DNA from: Algoriphagus machipongonensis
GTDB taxonomy: Bacteria > Bacteroidota > Bacteroidia > Cytophagales > Cyclobacteriaceae
Assembly: GCF_000166275.1 (NCBI RefSeq)
Contig: NZ_CM001023.1
Coordinates: forward strand, 1,454,501 to 1,518,500
Direction of reading: 5' to 3'
Length of the DNA stretch: 64,000 bases
The notes beneath the pieces were generated by a model. That model saw only the letters and a list, made by a program, of their open reading frames with translations. It did no database searches and was not told the DNA's origin. Both the position numbers and the translations under genes were made by a program. Positions 36,513-45,134 of this stretch are shown piece after piece. The number at the start of each line of letters is the position of its first letter. The stretch's first letter is position 1.

Positions 36513-39038
36513 ATGAAGAATTTTATCTACTTATCACTGTTTTTTAGCTTTCTAGCATTTAGCAGTGTAAATGCCCAAACAACTACAGCATCTAAGAATG
36601 CTCCAGCAAGAATTGTTGGTGTAGCTAAAGACAATGCGACTGGAGAGCCTGTACCTTATGCTACCGCAGCACTTTATAAGACTGGTACAGAAGAAAATAT
36701 CGCCGGCGCGGTTGCTGATGATGAAGGTAAGTTTTTTATCACTGGAATGAAAACAGGCGACTATACCCTTAAAATTAGCTTTTTGGGATTTGAAACCAAG
36801 GCTGTAAATGTCTCTGTGGCTTCTCCAACTGGTGATGTGAATTTGGGAGAAATCTTAATGACAGATGAGGGAGTTGCACTAGAAGAAGTGACGGTTCAAG
36901 GTCAACGCGAATTAATTGAAGAGCGTGTAGATAGAACTATTTATAAAGCAGAGAATGATAAAACCACTGCCGGTGGTGATGGAACAGATGTATTGAGAAG
37001 AGTTCCTATGTTATCTGTTGATTTGGATGGGAATGTGTCCATGAGAGGAAGTAGCAATATCACGGTATTGATTGATAATAGACCTTCTGCGATTGCAGCA
37101 AGTAGTATTACAGATGCCTTGAAGCAAATCCCAGCGGATGAGATCAAAGCAGTAGAAGTGATTACTTCTCCATCAGCTAGGTTTGATGCGGAAGGAACTT
37201 CAGGTGTAATTAATATTGTCACAAAGAAGAATAACTTGCAAGGGATGTCATTAAACATCCGAACTGGAACTGGACTTAGAGGGTCAGATCTTGGACTTAA
37301 TGCCAGTGCAAGAAAAGGTAAGCTTGGATTTACTTTAGGAGGTTTCGGAAGATCAGGATATAATATCTTGGGTGGATTTGAGAATAAGCAGGTGGTTACC
37401 AACCCTGATAATTCTACCTCAACTATTCTTCAGTCTGCAGACACAGAAAGAACTCACTTGTTTGGGAGATACAACTTTGGTGTGGACTATGAGATTGACA
37501 AGTATAATTTCTTGACTGGTGCTGTTAATTTCGGAATCAGAAACTCAAAAAATGCACAGGAAAACTTTTTAACTGAGAGATACCTAGAGGGAAATCTTGT
37601 TAGTAATCTGCTTAGAAAGACTAATTCGAAGGATAACTCTAACTCAATGGATTTGAGTTTGAATTACACCAGAACTTTTGAGAAAAAAGGAAAGGAAATC
37701 AGTCTTTTGACTTTGTATACTAGAGACAATAGAGAAAGCTCTTTCATTAACTCTCTGTACAGTGATGATTTCCAAACGATTGATTCTAGATTGAAAAATG
37801 ACAATCCAAGTAAAAACGAAGAGTATACAATTCAGTTGGATTTTGTGGAGCCACTTGGAAAAGAAGGGAATTCTATCCTAGAGTATGGAGCGAAAAATAT
37901 CCTTAGAAAAGCGGTTTCTGACTTTACTTACTATGAGGCAATGGGTGAAGATGGTGAATATGTGGAAAGCGATAACCCATCATTGACGAATGCATTCAAT
38001 TATGATCAGAATGTTACGGCTGGGTATGTGTCCTACACTACTACACTTTTCAAGAATTATACTATTAAGCCAGGTTTTAGGTACGAGTATACTACGATCA
38101 ATGCTGACTTTAAAACTGAAGCAGCTGCAGATATTCCATCTTATGGAACATTGGTCCCAAGCTTAAACTTGAGTAGAAAACTTAAAAATGGAAACCTGAT
38201 TAAGGCAGCCTACAATAGAAGAATTTCACGTCCTTCATTAAGATACCTTAATCCTAACTTGGATGTTTCAAATCCTACTCAGTGGTCTCAAGGTAACCCA
38301 ACATTGGATCCTGAATTCACAGATAACTACGAGTTGGGGTATAGTACTTATTTCAAAGAGACTATGTTGAACTTCACAGGTTTCTACAGAAATACTACAG
38401 GGTCAATTCAAGCAGTGAGAACTGTTCAGGATAATGGTGTGATTTTCACCACTTTTGATAACATCGGACAAGAGAAAGCAATTGGTGGTAGTATTTTCAC
38501 CAACATCAACATCAGTAGCAAGTTCTCATTGAATGGAAGTATTGAGACTTATTACTCAATGTTAGACAATGGCTTGACAGATCCTCAATATGCAGCATCC
38601 AACCAAGGATTTGTAGTCTCTGGACGTATGTTTGGAAACTATACCTTACCGAAAGATTGGCAGATTCAGCTATTTACTTTTGCTAGAGGTAGCAGAGTTC
38701 AGTTGCAAGGTACTTCCGGAGGATTCGCTGCCTACGGTTTAGGAATCAATAAGCAATTCAATGAGAAAAGAGGAAGTATTGGATTTGGTGCTGATAACTT
38801 CTTAACCAAAGAGTTTAAAATGAGAAATAAGATCGTTACACCTACCATTGTGCAGAATAGTACCAATGTGATGAGGAATATGAATTTCAAAATCAACTTT
38901 AGCTATAGAATCGGAAAACTAAGTGTTGACCAAAGACAGAGAAGGAAAAAATCAGTTAATAATGATGATTTGAAAGGTGGAGACGGAGGCGATATGAACC
39001 AAGGTGGAGGAGTAGGAGTCAGCAATAACAACAAATAA
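36513..39038 (+). CDS. TonB-dependent receptor-like outer-membrane protein (OMP_b-brl_3 type)
   Basis: An 841-residue outer-membrane protein. A signal peptide (residues 1-22, ending VNAQ) is followed by a carboxypeptidase-regulatory-like beta domain (about 30-115, GVAKDNATGEPVPYATAALY), a plug domain (about 125-240, with TDVLRRVPMLSVDLDGNVSM and SAEGTSGVINIVTKK-like text) and a 22-strand-type barrel of the outer-membrane beta-barrel family 3. The C terminus carries a basic then Gly/Asn-rich tail (RQRRKKSVNNDDLKGG) instead of the usual terminal Phe. The substrate is unknown. It is monocistronic, divergent from the LytS/LytTR pair. Confidence 0.93.
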   Translation: MKNFIYLSLFFSFLAFSSVNAQTTTASKNAPARIVGVAKDNATGEPVPYATAALYKTGTEENIAGAVADDEGKFFITGMKTGDYTLKISFLGFETKAVNVSVASPTGDVNLGEILMTDEGVALEEVTVQGQRELIEERVDRTIYKAENDKTTAGGDGTDVLRRVPMLSVDLDGNVSMRGSSNITVLIDNRPSAIAASSITDALKQIPADEIKAVEVITSPSARFDAEGTSGVINIVTKKNNLQGMSLNIRTGTGLRGSDLGLNASARKGKLGFTLGGFGRSGYNILGGFENKQVVTNPDNSTSTILQSADTERTHLFGRYNFGVDYEIDKYNFLTGAVNFGIRNSKNAQENFLTERYLEGNLVSNLLRKTNSKDNSNSMDLSLNYTRTFEKKGKEISLLTLYTRDNRESSFINSLYSDDFQTIDSRLKNDNPSKNEEYTIQLDFVEPLGKEGNSILEYGAKNILRKAVSDFTYYEAMGEDGEYVESDNPSLTNAFNYDQNVTAGYVSYTTTLFKNYTIKPGFRYEYTTINADFKTEAAADIPSYGTLVPSLNLSRKLKNGNLIKAAYNRRISRPSLRYLNPNLDVSNPTQWSQGNPTLDPEFTDNYELGYSTYFKETMLNFTGFYRNTTGSIQAVRTVQDNGVIFTTFDNIGQEKAIGGSIFTNINISSKFSLNGSIETYYSMLDNGLTDPQYAASNQGFVVSGRMFGNYTLPKDWQIQLFTFARGSRVQLQGTSGGFAAYGLGINKQFNEKRGSIGFGADNFLTKEFKMRNKIVTPTIVQNSTNVMRNMNFKINFSYRIGKLSVDQRQRRKKSVNNDDLKGGDGGDMNQGGGVGVSNNNK

Positions 39039-39048
39039 AAAATTAAAT

Positions 39049-39080
39049 CGAAAGTCATGAGTTCATTCTCATGACTTTCG
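39049..39080 (+). other. Perfect 13-bp hairpin without a U-tract
   Basis: CGAAAGTCATGAG-TTCATT-CTCATGACTTTCG just after the TonB-receptor-like gene, 70 bp before the true terminator. The lack of a T-run suggests an RNA-stability element or protein-binding palindrome in the 3' UTR. Confidence 0.6.
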
Positions 39081-39148
39081 CTGATTGTAGGGACAGTCCC
39101 ATACAATCTAAAGAGTATCTTTTATAGATAGATTGGGTAGTAGTAATC

Positions 39149-39182
39149 AAAAAACCCGACCTTTTTGAGGTCGGGTTTTTTT
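39149..39182. terminator. Bidirectional intrinsic terminator
   Basis: AAAAAACCCGACCT / AGGTCGGGTTTTTT with loop TTTTG between convergent genes (TonB-receptor-like gene on plus, pdhB on minus), 19 bp from the pdhB stop. Confidence 0.92.
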
Positions 39183-39200
39183 ATGAATTTTAAAGGGGAC

Positions 39201-40181
39201 TTATTTTTTGTAGCTAACTTTTTTGATTGCCTCAACAGTTCTTTGAACATTAGGAATTGTTACCTCAATGTAAGAAGGAGAGTAGCTCAACGGAATATCC
39301 ATGGAGTTCACTCTGATTACTGGAGCATCTAAGTAATCGAAAATGTGTCTTTGGAAGTGATAAGTTAATTCAGAAGAAATTGCAGCCATAGGATTTGCTT
39401 CTTCCACTACTACCACTCGATTTGTCTTTTTAACAGACTCTACACAAGTTTCAAAATCTATAGGTCTAACCGTTCTTAAGTCAATAACTTCACAATCAAT
39501 ACCCTCTTTTGCCATTTCTTCAGCAGCTTGAAGCGCTACTTTCATCATTTTACCAAAGGATATAACAGTCACGTCATTACCTTTTCTTTTGATGTCAGCT
39601 ACTCCAATTGGCAATAAATATTCTCCTTCAGGAACCTCTCCCTTATCACTGTACATTACCTCAGATTCCATGAAAATCACTGGATCTGGGTCTCTTATAG
39701 CGGCTTTCAGTAAGCCTTTTGCATCATATGGGTTAGAAGGGACAATTACTTTTAAACCTGGGGTGTTAGCAAACCAATTTTCAAAGTTGGAAGAGTGCGT
39801 AGCACCTAATTGACCGGCATTTCCTGTTGGACCTCTAAAAACGATAGGTACACTATAAGCTCCGCCTGTCATGGCCAACATTTTAGCAGCAGAGTTAATG
39901 ATCTGATCTATCGCAACCAAAGAGAAGTTGAAAGTCATAAACTCGATGATCGGTTTCAGGCCATTCATAGCGGCACCTACTCCCAAGCCAGCAAAGCCTA
40001 GCTCTGCAATAGGGGTATCATATACTCTCTCTGGGCCGAATTCATCGAGCATCCCTTGTGATACTTTGTAAGCGCCATTGTATTCAGCAACTTCCTCACC
40101 CATCAAAAAAACGTTTTTATCACGTCTCATTTCTTCAGACATGGCCTCTCTAAGGGCTTCGCGAAACTGTATTTCTCTCAT
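39201..40181 (-). CDS. pdhB: Pyruvate dehydrogenase E1 component, beta subunit
   Basis: A 326-residue E1 beta subunit of a 2-oxo-acid dehydrogenase complex, normal length. It binds thiamine diphosphate together with E1 alpha. Visible family elements are REIQFREALREAMSEEM at the start, MGEEVAEYNGAYKVSQG (about 25-41), DTPIAELGFAGLGVGAA (about 55-71), the FRGPTGNAGQLGATHS segment (about 117-132) and the C-terminal VVVVEEANPMAAISSEL. ATG 40181 is preferred over an upstream extension to 40235. E1 alpha is not adjacent, so the complex is encoded in more than one locus. Pyruvate rather than a branched-chain acid is the likely substrate but is not certain. Confidence 0.92.
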   Translation of the reverse strand: MREIQFREALREAMSEEMRRDKNVFLMGEEVAEYNGAYKVSQGMLDEFGPERVYDTPIAELGFAGLGVGAAMNGLKPIIEFMTFNFSLVAIDQIINSAAKMLAMTGGAYSVPIVFRGPTGNAGQLGATHSSNFENWFANTPGLKVIVPSNPYDAKGLLKAAIRDPDPVIFMESEVMYSDKGEVPEGEYLLPIGVADIKRKGNDVTVISFGKMMKVALQAAEEMAKEGIDCEVIDLRTVRPIDFETCVESVKKTNRVVVVEEANPMAAISSELTYHFQRHIFDYLDAPVIRVNSMDIPLSYSPSYIEVTIPNVQRTVEAIKKVSYKK

Positions 40182-40263
40182 TAGTTCAAGACAAAATTTG
40201 GTTCGTAAAAATAGAAAGGAATTGGGCAATTGCAAAAATACCCGAAGGGTTTAATCCCCATAT

Positions 40264-41634
40264 TTAACCCAAATACACAGTTTTTGAATTGACAAATTCT
40301 AAAATGCCGTATCGACTGAGTTCTCTGCCAAATCCTGACTTCTTAATTCCACCAAATGGAAGGTGTGGATTAGAAGCTACCATGGAATTGATGAAAACTG
40401 CCCCACTTTCAATTTTAGAGGATAAATACTCTCCTTTTTTAAGATCTTCGGTCCAGAGTGATGAGCCTAAACCAAACTCAGAATCATTGGCCAGGGCGAT
40501 TGCTTCATCTTCATTTTTAACAGAAAACAAAGTGGCTACAGGGCCAAATAGTTCATCTTTATAGGCGGGAGAATTTTTAGGAATATCTGTTAAGACGGTT
40601 GGGGAATAAGCCGCGCTTCCATCTTTTGGGGTGTCTCCGCCCATTAAGACCTTAGCACCCATATCTATTGATTCTTGGACTTGCTGCCCTAATTCCTCAG
40701 CTAAATCAGCTCTAGCCATACATGCATAGTCAGTATCGTCCTCCAAAGGGTTTCCCTCTTTTAAAACATTTAAATGTTTGCAGAATAAATCAGTAAATTT
40801 TTGAAATACTGGTTCCTCAATGATGAACCTTTTGGCAGCAATGCAACTTTGCCCAAAATTAATCATCCTTGCTTTTACAGCTGTTTTTGCTGCCTCATCA
40901 ATATTGGCATCTTTTAAAACGATAAAAGGATCGCTTCCTCCTAATTCTAACACGGATTTCTTGATGTGTTTAGCAGCTTCTGAGGCCACGGATGCACCAG
41001 CTTTTTCACTTCCTGTGAGAGTAACAGCTTTTATCCTAGAGTCAGAAATCAGCTCTGTGGTGACTTTTGAGTCAATCAATAAGCTTTGAAAAGTTCCTGC
41101 TGGAAAACCTGCTTTGGTAAATACTTCTTCTATGGCTAAGGAACATTGAGGGACGTTAGAAGCATGCTTGAGAAGGCCTGTGTTTCCTGCCATCAATGTT
41201 GGGGCTGCAAATCTAAAAACTTGCCAGAAAGGGAAGTTCCAAGGCATTACTGCCAATACTGTTCCTATGGGTTCATGGCTGACTTTTGCCTTGGCTCCAT
41301 CTGGAAGTGAAATAGGTTCATCTGCTAAAAAAGACTCGGCTTTTTCTGCGTAGTAGTCACAAACCCAAGCGCATTTTTCTACCTCTGCTTTGGCTTCTTT
41401 GATTACTTTGCCCATTTCCTGAGAAATGATTTTGGCGTATTTATCCTTTTCGCTCCGTAATTGATCGGCAGCTTTGGACATTAAATTAGACCGTTCACTA
41501 AATGAACTTTCCTTCCATTGATCAAATGCTTTTTCTGAAGCATTTAATTTATTTTCAATTTCTGTTTTATTTAGTGATTCAAATTTTTTTAATAATTCTC
41601 CTGTAAATGGATTAATTGATTTAATGTGATTCAT
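40264..41634 (-). CDS. NAD(P)-dependent aldehyde dehydrogenase, succinate-semialdehyde dehydrogenase type
   Basis: A 456-residue aldehyde dehydrogenase most like the Sad/GabD succinate-semialdehyde group. The start INPFTGELLKKFESLNKTEI is typical of that group. The cofactor-binding MPWNFPFWQ segment (about 129), the general base Glu in LELGGSDPF (about 230) and the catalytic Cys264 in FGQSCIAAKR are intact. The end FGRELSRYGILEFVN is family-typical. It overlaps the upstream rhodanese gene by four bases and is followed by pdhB after 82 bp, suggesting one minus-strand operon. Confidence 0.92.
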   Translation of the reverse strand: MNHIKSINPFTGELLKKFESLNKTEIENKLNASEKAFDQWKESSFSERSNLMSKAADQLRSEKDKYAKIISQEMGKVIKEAKAEVEKCAWVCDYYAEKAESFLADEPISLPDGAKAKVSHEPIGTVLAVMPWNFPFWQVFRFAAPTLMAGNTGLLKHASNVPQCSLAIEEVFTKAGFPAGTFQSLLIDSKVTTELISDSRIKAVTLTGSEKAGASVASEAAKHIKKSVLELGGSDPFIVLKDANIDEAAKTAVKARMINFGQSCIAAKRFIIEEPVFQKFTDLFCKHLNVLKEGNPLEDDTDYACMARADLAEELGQQVQESIDMGAKVLMGGDTPKDGSAAYSPTVLTDIPKNSPAYKDELFGPVATLFSVKNEDEAIALANDSEFGLGSSLWTEDLKKGEYLSSKIESGAVFINSMVASNPHLPFGGIKKSGFGRELSRYGILEFVNSKTVYLG

Positions 41635-42032
41635 TGTTCAGTTGGTTTTCCTTCTGCTAGCCAGCTTGTCATTCCACCGTCTAATAATAGAATGTTTTCA
41701 AAACCCATGGATTCCATCTGGATACTGGCTTTTTCTTGCCTTCCACCGGCTTTACAATACAGTAGGTAAGTTTTGCTTTTATCTAGGTTTTCGATTTTAC
41801 TTTGAAAATCATCTCCCATAAAATTGATTAAAATCGCATCCTTTATATGGCCTTCAGAAAACTCTTCTGGTGTTCTTACATCAAGGATGACTAGGTCCTC
41901 GTTTTCAGATTGGACTTTGTCAAAATCTGTGACAGCCACAATCTTGTTACTTGCCTCTTCGGTTTTATTAGAGCAAGATGCTATCAATACTAAAGAGAAC
42001 AGGGCGAGTGTAATTTTAATTTGTGTTTTCAT
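41631..42032 (-). CDS. Rhodanese-like lipoprotein
   Basis: A 133-residue protein with a lipoprotein signal (LFSLVLIASCSNK, lipid-modified Cys near residue 20) and a single rhodanese domain. The active-site Cys93 lies in LYCKAGGRQEKA, a six-residue loop as in sulfur-transfer rhodaneses, and the LDVRTPEEFSEGHIKDAILI segment (about 50-69) is complete. It is probably anchored in the envelope and handles periplasmic sulfane sulfur or thiosulfate. Its stop overlaps the ALDH start (ATGA); the functional link is unclear. Confidence 0.92.
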   Translation of the reverse strand: MKTQIKITLALFSLVLIASCSNKTEEASNKIVAVTDFDKVQSENEDLVILDVRTPEEFSEGHIKDAILINFMGDDFQSKIENLDKSKTYLLYCKAGGRQEKASIQMESMGFENILLLDGGMTSWLAEGKPTEQ

Positions 42033-42099
42033 GAGATATTTTTTTGAAGAGAAAATTTAGAAGACCAACTTGAAAGAAATTTAACTTTATTCGACGTAA

Positions 42100-42612
42100 A
42101 TGCCTACTAAGGTCGCTCTCATTTCCGATTCCCACAGTTACATTGACCACAAAACGCTTACCTATTTAGATTCTGTAGATGAGATATGGCATGCTGGAGA
42201 TATAGGAAATCTACAGGTAATGGAAAGTTTGCCCCCTGGTAAGCAGATTAGAGCTGTTTTTGGAAATATTGATGATGCTGAAATTCAGCAGGAATATCCG
42301 GAATGGTTGGATTGGGAAGTGGATGGCGTTCATGCGCTGATGACCCATATTGGGGGAAAGCCACCTCGATATGCCAAAGGAATCAAGGCAAAAATCAAAT
42401 CCGTAAAGCCGAAGATTTTCATCTGTGGGCATTCACATATTTGTAAGGTAGAGTTTGATAAGGAGTTAAACTGCCTTTATATGAATCCAGGAGCTAGTGG
42501 TCAACATGGTTTTCATATCATGCGAACCATGCTGCTTTTTGACTTGGATGCTGGAGAGATAAAAAATTTAAGAGTGGTAGAATTAGGGAAGCGTGGAAAA
42601 CAAAAAAGGTGA
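42100..42612 (+). CDS. YfcE/MJ0936-type metallophosphoesterase
   Basis: A 170-residue calcineurin-like phosphoesterase. Metal ligands are visible: ISDSHSYID (about 8-16), HAGDIGNL (about 31-38), FGNIDDA (about 54-60), THIGGKPP (about 77-84) and ICGHSHICK (about 107-115). This family hydrolyses phosphodiesters such as cAMP-like nucleotides or bis-pNPP in vitro; the natural substrate is unknown. It is monocistronic, and its stop codon sits inside the terminator palindrome. Confidence 0.93.
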   Translation: MPTKVALISDSHSYIDHKTLTYLDSVDEIWHAGDIGNLQVMESLPPGKQIRAVFGNIDDAEIQQEYPEWLDWEVDGVHALMTHIGGKPPRYAKGIKAKIKSVKPKIFICGHSHICKVEFDKELNCLYMNPGASGQHGFHIMRTMLLFDLDAGEIKNLRVVELGKRGKQKR

Positions 42613-42631
42613 TCCTAGGATCACCTTTTTT
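42602..42631. terminator. Palindromic terminator overlapping the phosphoesterase stop
   Basis: AAAAAA-GGTGATCCTAGGATCACC-TTTTTT is a perfect palindrome, so it works in both directions. The TGA of the phosphoesterase (42610-42612) lies within the stem; on the minus strand it follows the 47-aa gene. Confidence 0.9.
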
Positions 42632-42651
42632 ATGATTTTTCTCTTAGAGAA

Positions 42652-42795
42652 TTATTTCTTGAAAGACTTTTTCAATTCTTCTACGTCCACGTTTTTGATC
42701 ACTGGCTTAGCGCTCAGCTTTTTGATTTTGATCACGCGAGTAGTTTGACTTTGTCTTCTCCTTCTCAACTTTCTCTTTAACGTAGTAACTGCCAT
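42652..42795 (-). CDS. 47-residue very basic small protein, ribosomal-protein-like
   Basis: Found by reading the intergenic DNA. ATG 42795 to TAA 42652 encodes 47 residues: MAVTTLKRKLRRRRQSQ at the N terminus, then VIKIKKLSAKPVIKNVDVEE and an end in LKKSFKK. It has no hydrophobic helix and is strongly positive at both ends, with a short acidic VDVEE patch. The gene has its own terminator and a 170-bp upstream region before hisS on the opposite strand. The size, the charge and the isolated single-gene setting resemble lineage-specific ribosomal proteins of Bacteroidota, but I cannot name the family with certainty. Confidence 0.75.
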   Translation of the reverse strand: MAVTTLKRKLRRRRQSQTTRVIKIKKLSAKPVIKNVDVEELKKSFKK

Positions 42796-42933
42796 GGTCG
42801 TAATATTTATAAATAATGTTTTTGTTTCGAAACGAAGCGCAAAATTAATGAAACAATTCTTTTTAGCCTAATACTATTACGAAATAAATTTCAAATGATT
42901 CTCAGTCGGGAAGGCTGTTTCCTTTTTTTTGAA

Positions 42934-42941
42934 TAAATTTG
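42934..42941 (+). promoter_or_regulatory. Candidate Bacteroidota -7 promoter element for hisS
   Basis: TAAATTTG matches TAnnTTTG and lies 25 bp upstream of the hisS ATG. No convincing -33 element is visible. Confidence 0.4.
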
Positions 42942-42966
42942 GCTTTTCAAATCACCTGATTAAATC

Positions 42967-44334
42967 ATGCAAAAACCTGGACTTCCTAAAGGAACGAGAG
43001 ATTTTGGGCCAGTAAAAATGGCTCGTAGAAATTTTATTCTAAATACCATTAAAGACACTTTTCAGCTATTTGGTTATCAGCAAATAGAAACTCCTGCAAT
43101 GGAAAACCTAAATACTTTGACAGGTAAGTACGGAGATGAAGGTGATCAGTTGTTGTTTAAAATATTGAATAGTGGTGATTTCCTGAAAAAAGTAGAGAGT
43201 AAGGATATCGAAGCAGGACCACTAGCGACTTTACCCAAAGTTTCCGAAAAAGGGTTAAGATATGATTTGACGGTTCCTTTCGCACGCTTTGTAGTGATGA
43301 ATAGAAATGAATTGACTTTTCCATTTAAAAGATTTCAAATCCAACCAGTTTGGAGAGCAGACCGTCCTCAAAAAGGAAGGTACAGAGAGTTTTATCAGTG
43401 TGATGCGGATGTAGTAGGGACTGATAGCTTGGTTTGCGAGGCTGAGATTATTTTAATGATCAGAAGAGTCTTCTCGCAGCTTAAACTGAATGATTACGAT
43501 ATTAAAGTTAATAATCGGAAAATCCTGACGGGGATTTCAGAAGCGATCGGTGAGGCAGGAAAAGAAGCTCCTTTATGTGTGGCAATTGATAAAATGGACA
43601 AGATCGGCTGGGAGAAGGTGAAAATAGAATTAGCGGAGCGTGGTTTTGCGGATCAGTCTGTAGAGAAATTGGAGCCTTTGGTCAATCTGGATACAGATCT
43701 TGAAGGGAAAATCAGTTTTCTAAAAGAATTTTTAGCATCGAGTGAAGTAGGCCTTAAAGGAGTTGCTGAACTAGAGGAAATGATAATAATTCTAGGGCAA
43801 ATGGGAGCAAATCTTGATCATGTTGATTTTGATATCCTGTTGGCAAGAGGGCTTTCCTATTACACAGGAGCTATATTCGAAGTGAAAGTAAATGGAGTTT
43901 CCATTGGTTCCGTGAGTGGTGGAGGTAGATATGATAATCTGACTGGTGTATTCGGTCTTGAGGGCGTATCTGGAGTAGGGTTTTCATTTGGGGTGGATCG
44001 TCTGTATGATGTCTTGGAAGAATTAGATTTGTTCCCGGCAGAAAGTTTGGATGGAACCCAAATACTTTTAATTCATTTTGATCAAAAAGGCTTGGATTAT
44101 GCTTTAAGTGTTTTGCCAAAATTGAGAAATGCAGGGATTAAAGCGGAGATTTACCCTGACAGTGCAAAAATCAAAAAGCAATTTGATTATGCTACAAAAA
44201 AGGGAATCCCTTTTGTAGGTATTTGTGGAGATGTGGAAATTGAAAATAGAATGCTTGCTTTGAAAAACCTGGAGTCTGGAAATCAAGAGTCCATGTCAAT
44301 TGAGCAAGTAATTGATTCTGTTAAAAAGAATTAA
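42967..44334 (+). CDS. hisS: Histidyl-tRNA synthetase
   Basis: A 455-residue class II aminoacyl-tRNA synthetase charging tRNA-His. Visible are the N-terminal PKGTRDF element, motif 1 region (QQIETPAME), motif 2 with the catalytic Arg in FQIQPVWRADRPQKGRYREFYQ (about 116-137), the histidine-specific GLSYYTGAIFEV (about 296-307), motif 3 in GVGFSFGVDRLYDVL (about 336-350) and the anticodon-binding domain (about 360-455). It is complete and of normal length. The stop overlaps the convergent 93-aa gene by four bases. Confidence 0.97.
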   Translation: MQKPGLPKGTRDFGPVKMARRNFILNTIKDTFQLFGYQQIETPAMENLNTLTGKYGDEGDQLLFKILNSGDFLKKVESKDIEAGPLATLPKVSEKGLRYDLTVPFARFVVMNRNELTFPFKRFQIQPVWRADRPQKGRYREFYQCDADVVGTDSLVCEAEIILMIRRVFSQLKLNDYDIKVNNRKILTGISEAIGEAGKEAPLCVAIDKMDKIGWEKVKIELAERGFADQSVEKLEPLVNLDTDLEGKISFLKEFLASSEVGLKGVAELEEMIIILGQMGANLDHVDFDILLARGLSYYTGAIFEVKVNGVSIGSVSGGGRYDNLTGVFGLEGVSGVGFSFGVDRLYDVLEELDLFPAESLDGTQILLIHFDQKGLDYALSVLPKLRNAGIKAEIYPDSAKIKKQFDYATKKGIPFVGICGDVEIENRMLALKNLESGNQESMSIEQVIDSVKKN

Positions 44335-44612
44335 TCTATTGCTAAAATAGAAGATACCGGAAGTGTTAGTCCACCCTTCAAAGAGATGAAATCTGGACCC
44401 ACAGCCCATACTGTCGTATGAATTTGGTAGATATGATCATCAGCAGTAGAGAATGTAAGCAATACCTTGGTTCGAAGAAGATTTCCAAGGGTTTGAGATC
44501 GAATGAGTTTAGAGAGTCTGTCCTTTTGTAAATCAGGGTTGTTTAAGACTTCCTTTTTGCTGAAGAACAAGTGAGCAAGTTGCTCTTTTTCAATGATTTC
44601 GATGGGTTTCAT
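44331..44612 (-). CDS. Conserved hypothetical protein, 93 aa
   Basis: A 93-residue soluble protein, unrecognised. It begins with an acidic/Lys-rich helix (MKPIEIIEKEQLAHLFFSKKEVL), continues with Lys/Arg-rich residues and then a beta-rich half with alternating hydrophobics (TKVLLTFSTADDHIYQIHTTVWAVG, LKGGLTLPVSSILAID). There is no signal or helix. It converges on hisS with a 4-bp overlap. The length, clean frame and folded-protein character support it being real; no role can be given. Confidence 0.7.
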   Translation of the reverse strand: MKPIEIIEKEQLAHLFFSKKEVLNNPDLQKDRLSKLIRSQTLGNLLRTKVLLTFSTADDHIYQIHTTVWAVGPDFISLKGGLTLPVSSILAID

Positions 44613-44798
44613 AGGCTCATTGTTTGTTAATTATTAAGACTGGTTTTTGAGGTAAAAAGTTGCAGATTTTCAGCCATTTAAGAACCTTTCTTTACGGATT
44701 GAGATTATTTTAAAAATTGGATGATTTGTTTTTCCATAAATCAATAAAATTTACCCCTATGAGGGGTTTTAGGAAATAGACTAAAAAGCGATAGAATT

Positions 44799-45134
44799 AT
44801 GTTTGATATCATGGGAATGATGGGCAAAGTGAAAGAGGCCCAGGCGAAGATTAAAGAAGCTCAGGCCAAATTGGTTCATCTTACCGCAGAAGGTGAGTCA
44901 GGAGCAGGCTTGGTTAAAGTCACTGTTAACGGTGAGAGAAAAGTCTTGAAAATTGATTTAGATGAATCTTTATTAACGCCAAATGATAAGGAGATGCTAA
45001 CTGACCTGGTGGTCGCAGCAACAAATATTGCCATGGAAGCAATTGAGGTAAAAATAAAAGCTGCTATGAAAGATGCCACGGATGGAGTAATTCCAAATAT
45101 CCCAGGTATGGACCTAGGTGGTATGTTTGGATGA
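44799..45134 (+). CDS. YbaB/EbfC family nucleoid-associated protein
   Basis: A 111-residue YbaB/EbfC protein, a small DNA-binding protein that dimerises in the tweezers fold and often accompanies DNA repair genes. The N-terminal coiled-coil helix (VKEAQAKIKEAQAKLVHLTAEG, about 9-30), the beta core with VTVNGERKVLKIDLDESLL and the C-terminal helix and Gly/Met-rich tail are typical. The stop overlaps the glycosyltransferase start by four bases. A 5-bp hairpin with a short T-run (44753-44770) precedes the gene, perhaps a weak leader structure. Confidence 0.93.
   Translation: MFDIMGMMGKVKEAQAKIKEAQAKLVHLTAEGESGAGLVKVTVNGERKVLKIDLDESLLTPNDKEMLTDLVVAATNIAMEAIEVKIKAAMKDATDGVIPNIPGMDLGGMFG

Noticed and set aside
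42901..42930. GGGAAGGCTGTTTCC followed by a T-run upstream of hisS
   Set aside because: The stem is only 4-5 bp and no plus-strand gene lies just upstream, since the phosphoesterase has its own terminator; likely chance.
44753..44770. CCCC-TATGA-GGGG hairpin with TTTT before ybaB
   Set aside because: A 5-bp stem with a short T-run is too weak to call a terminator and no transcript needing one was identified on this strand; could be a minor leader structure.
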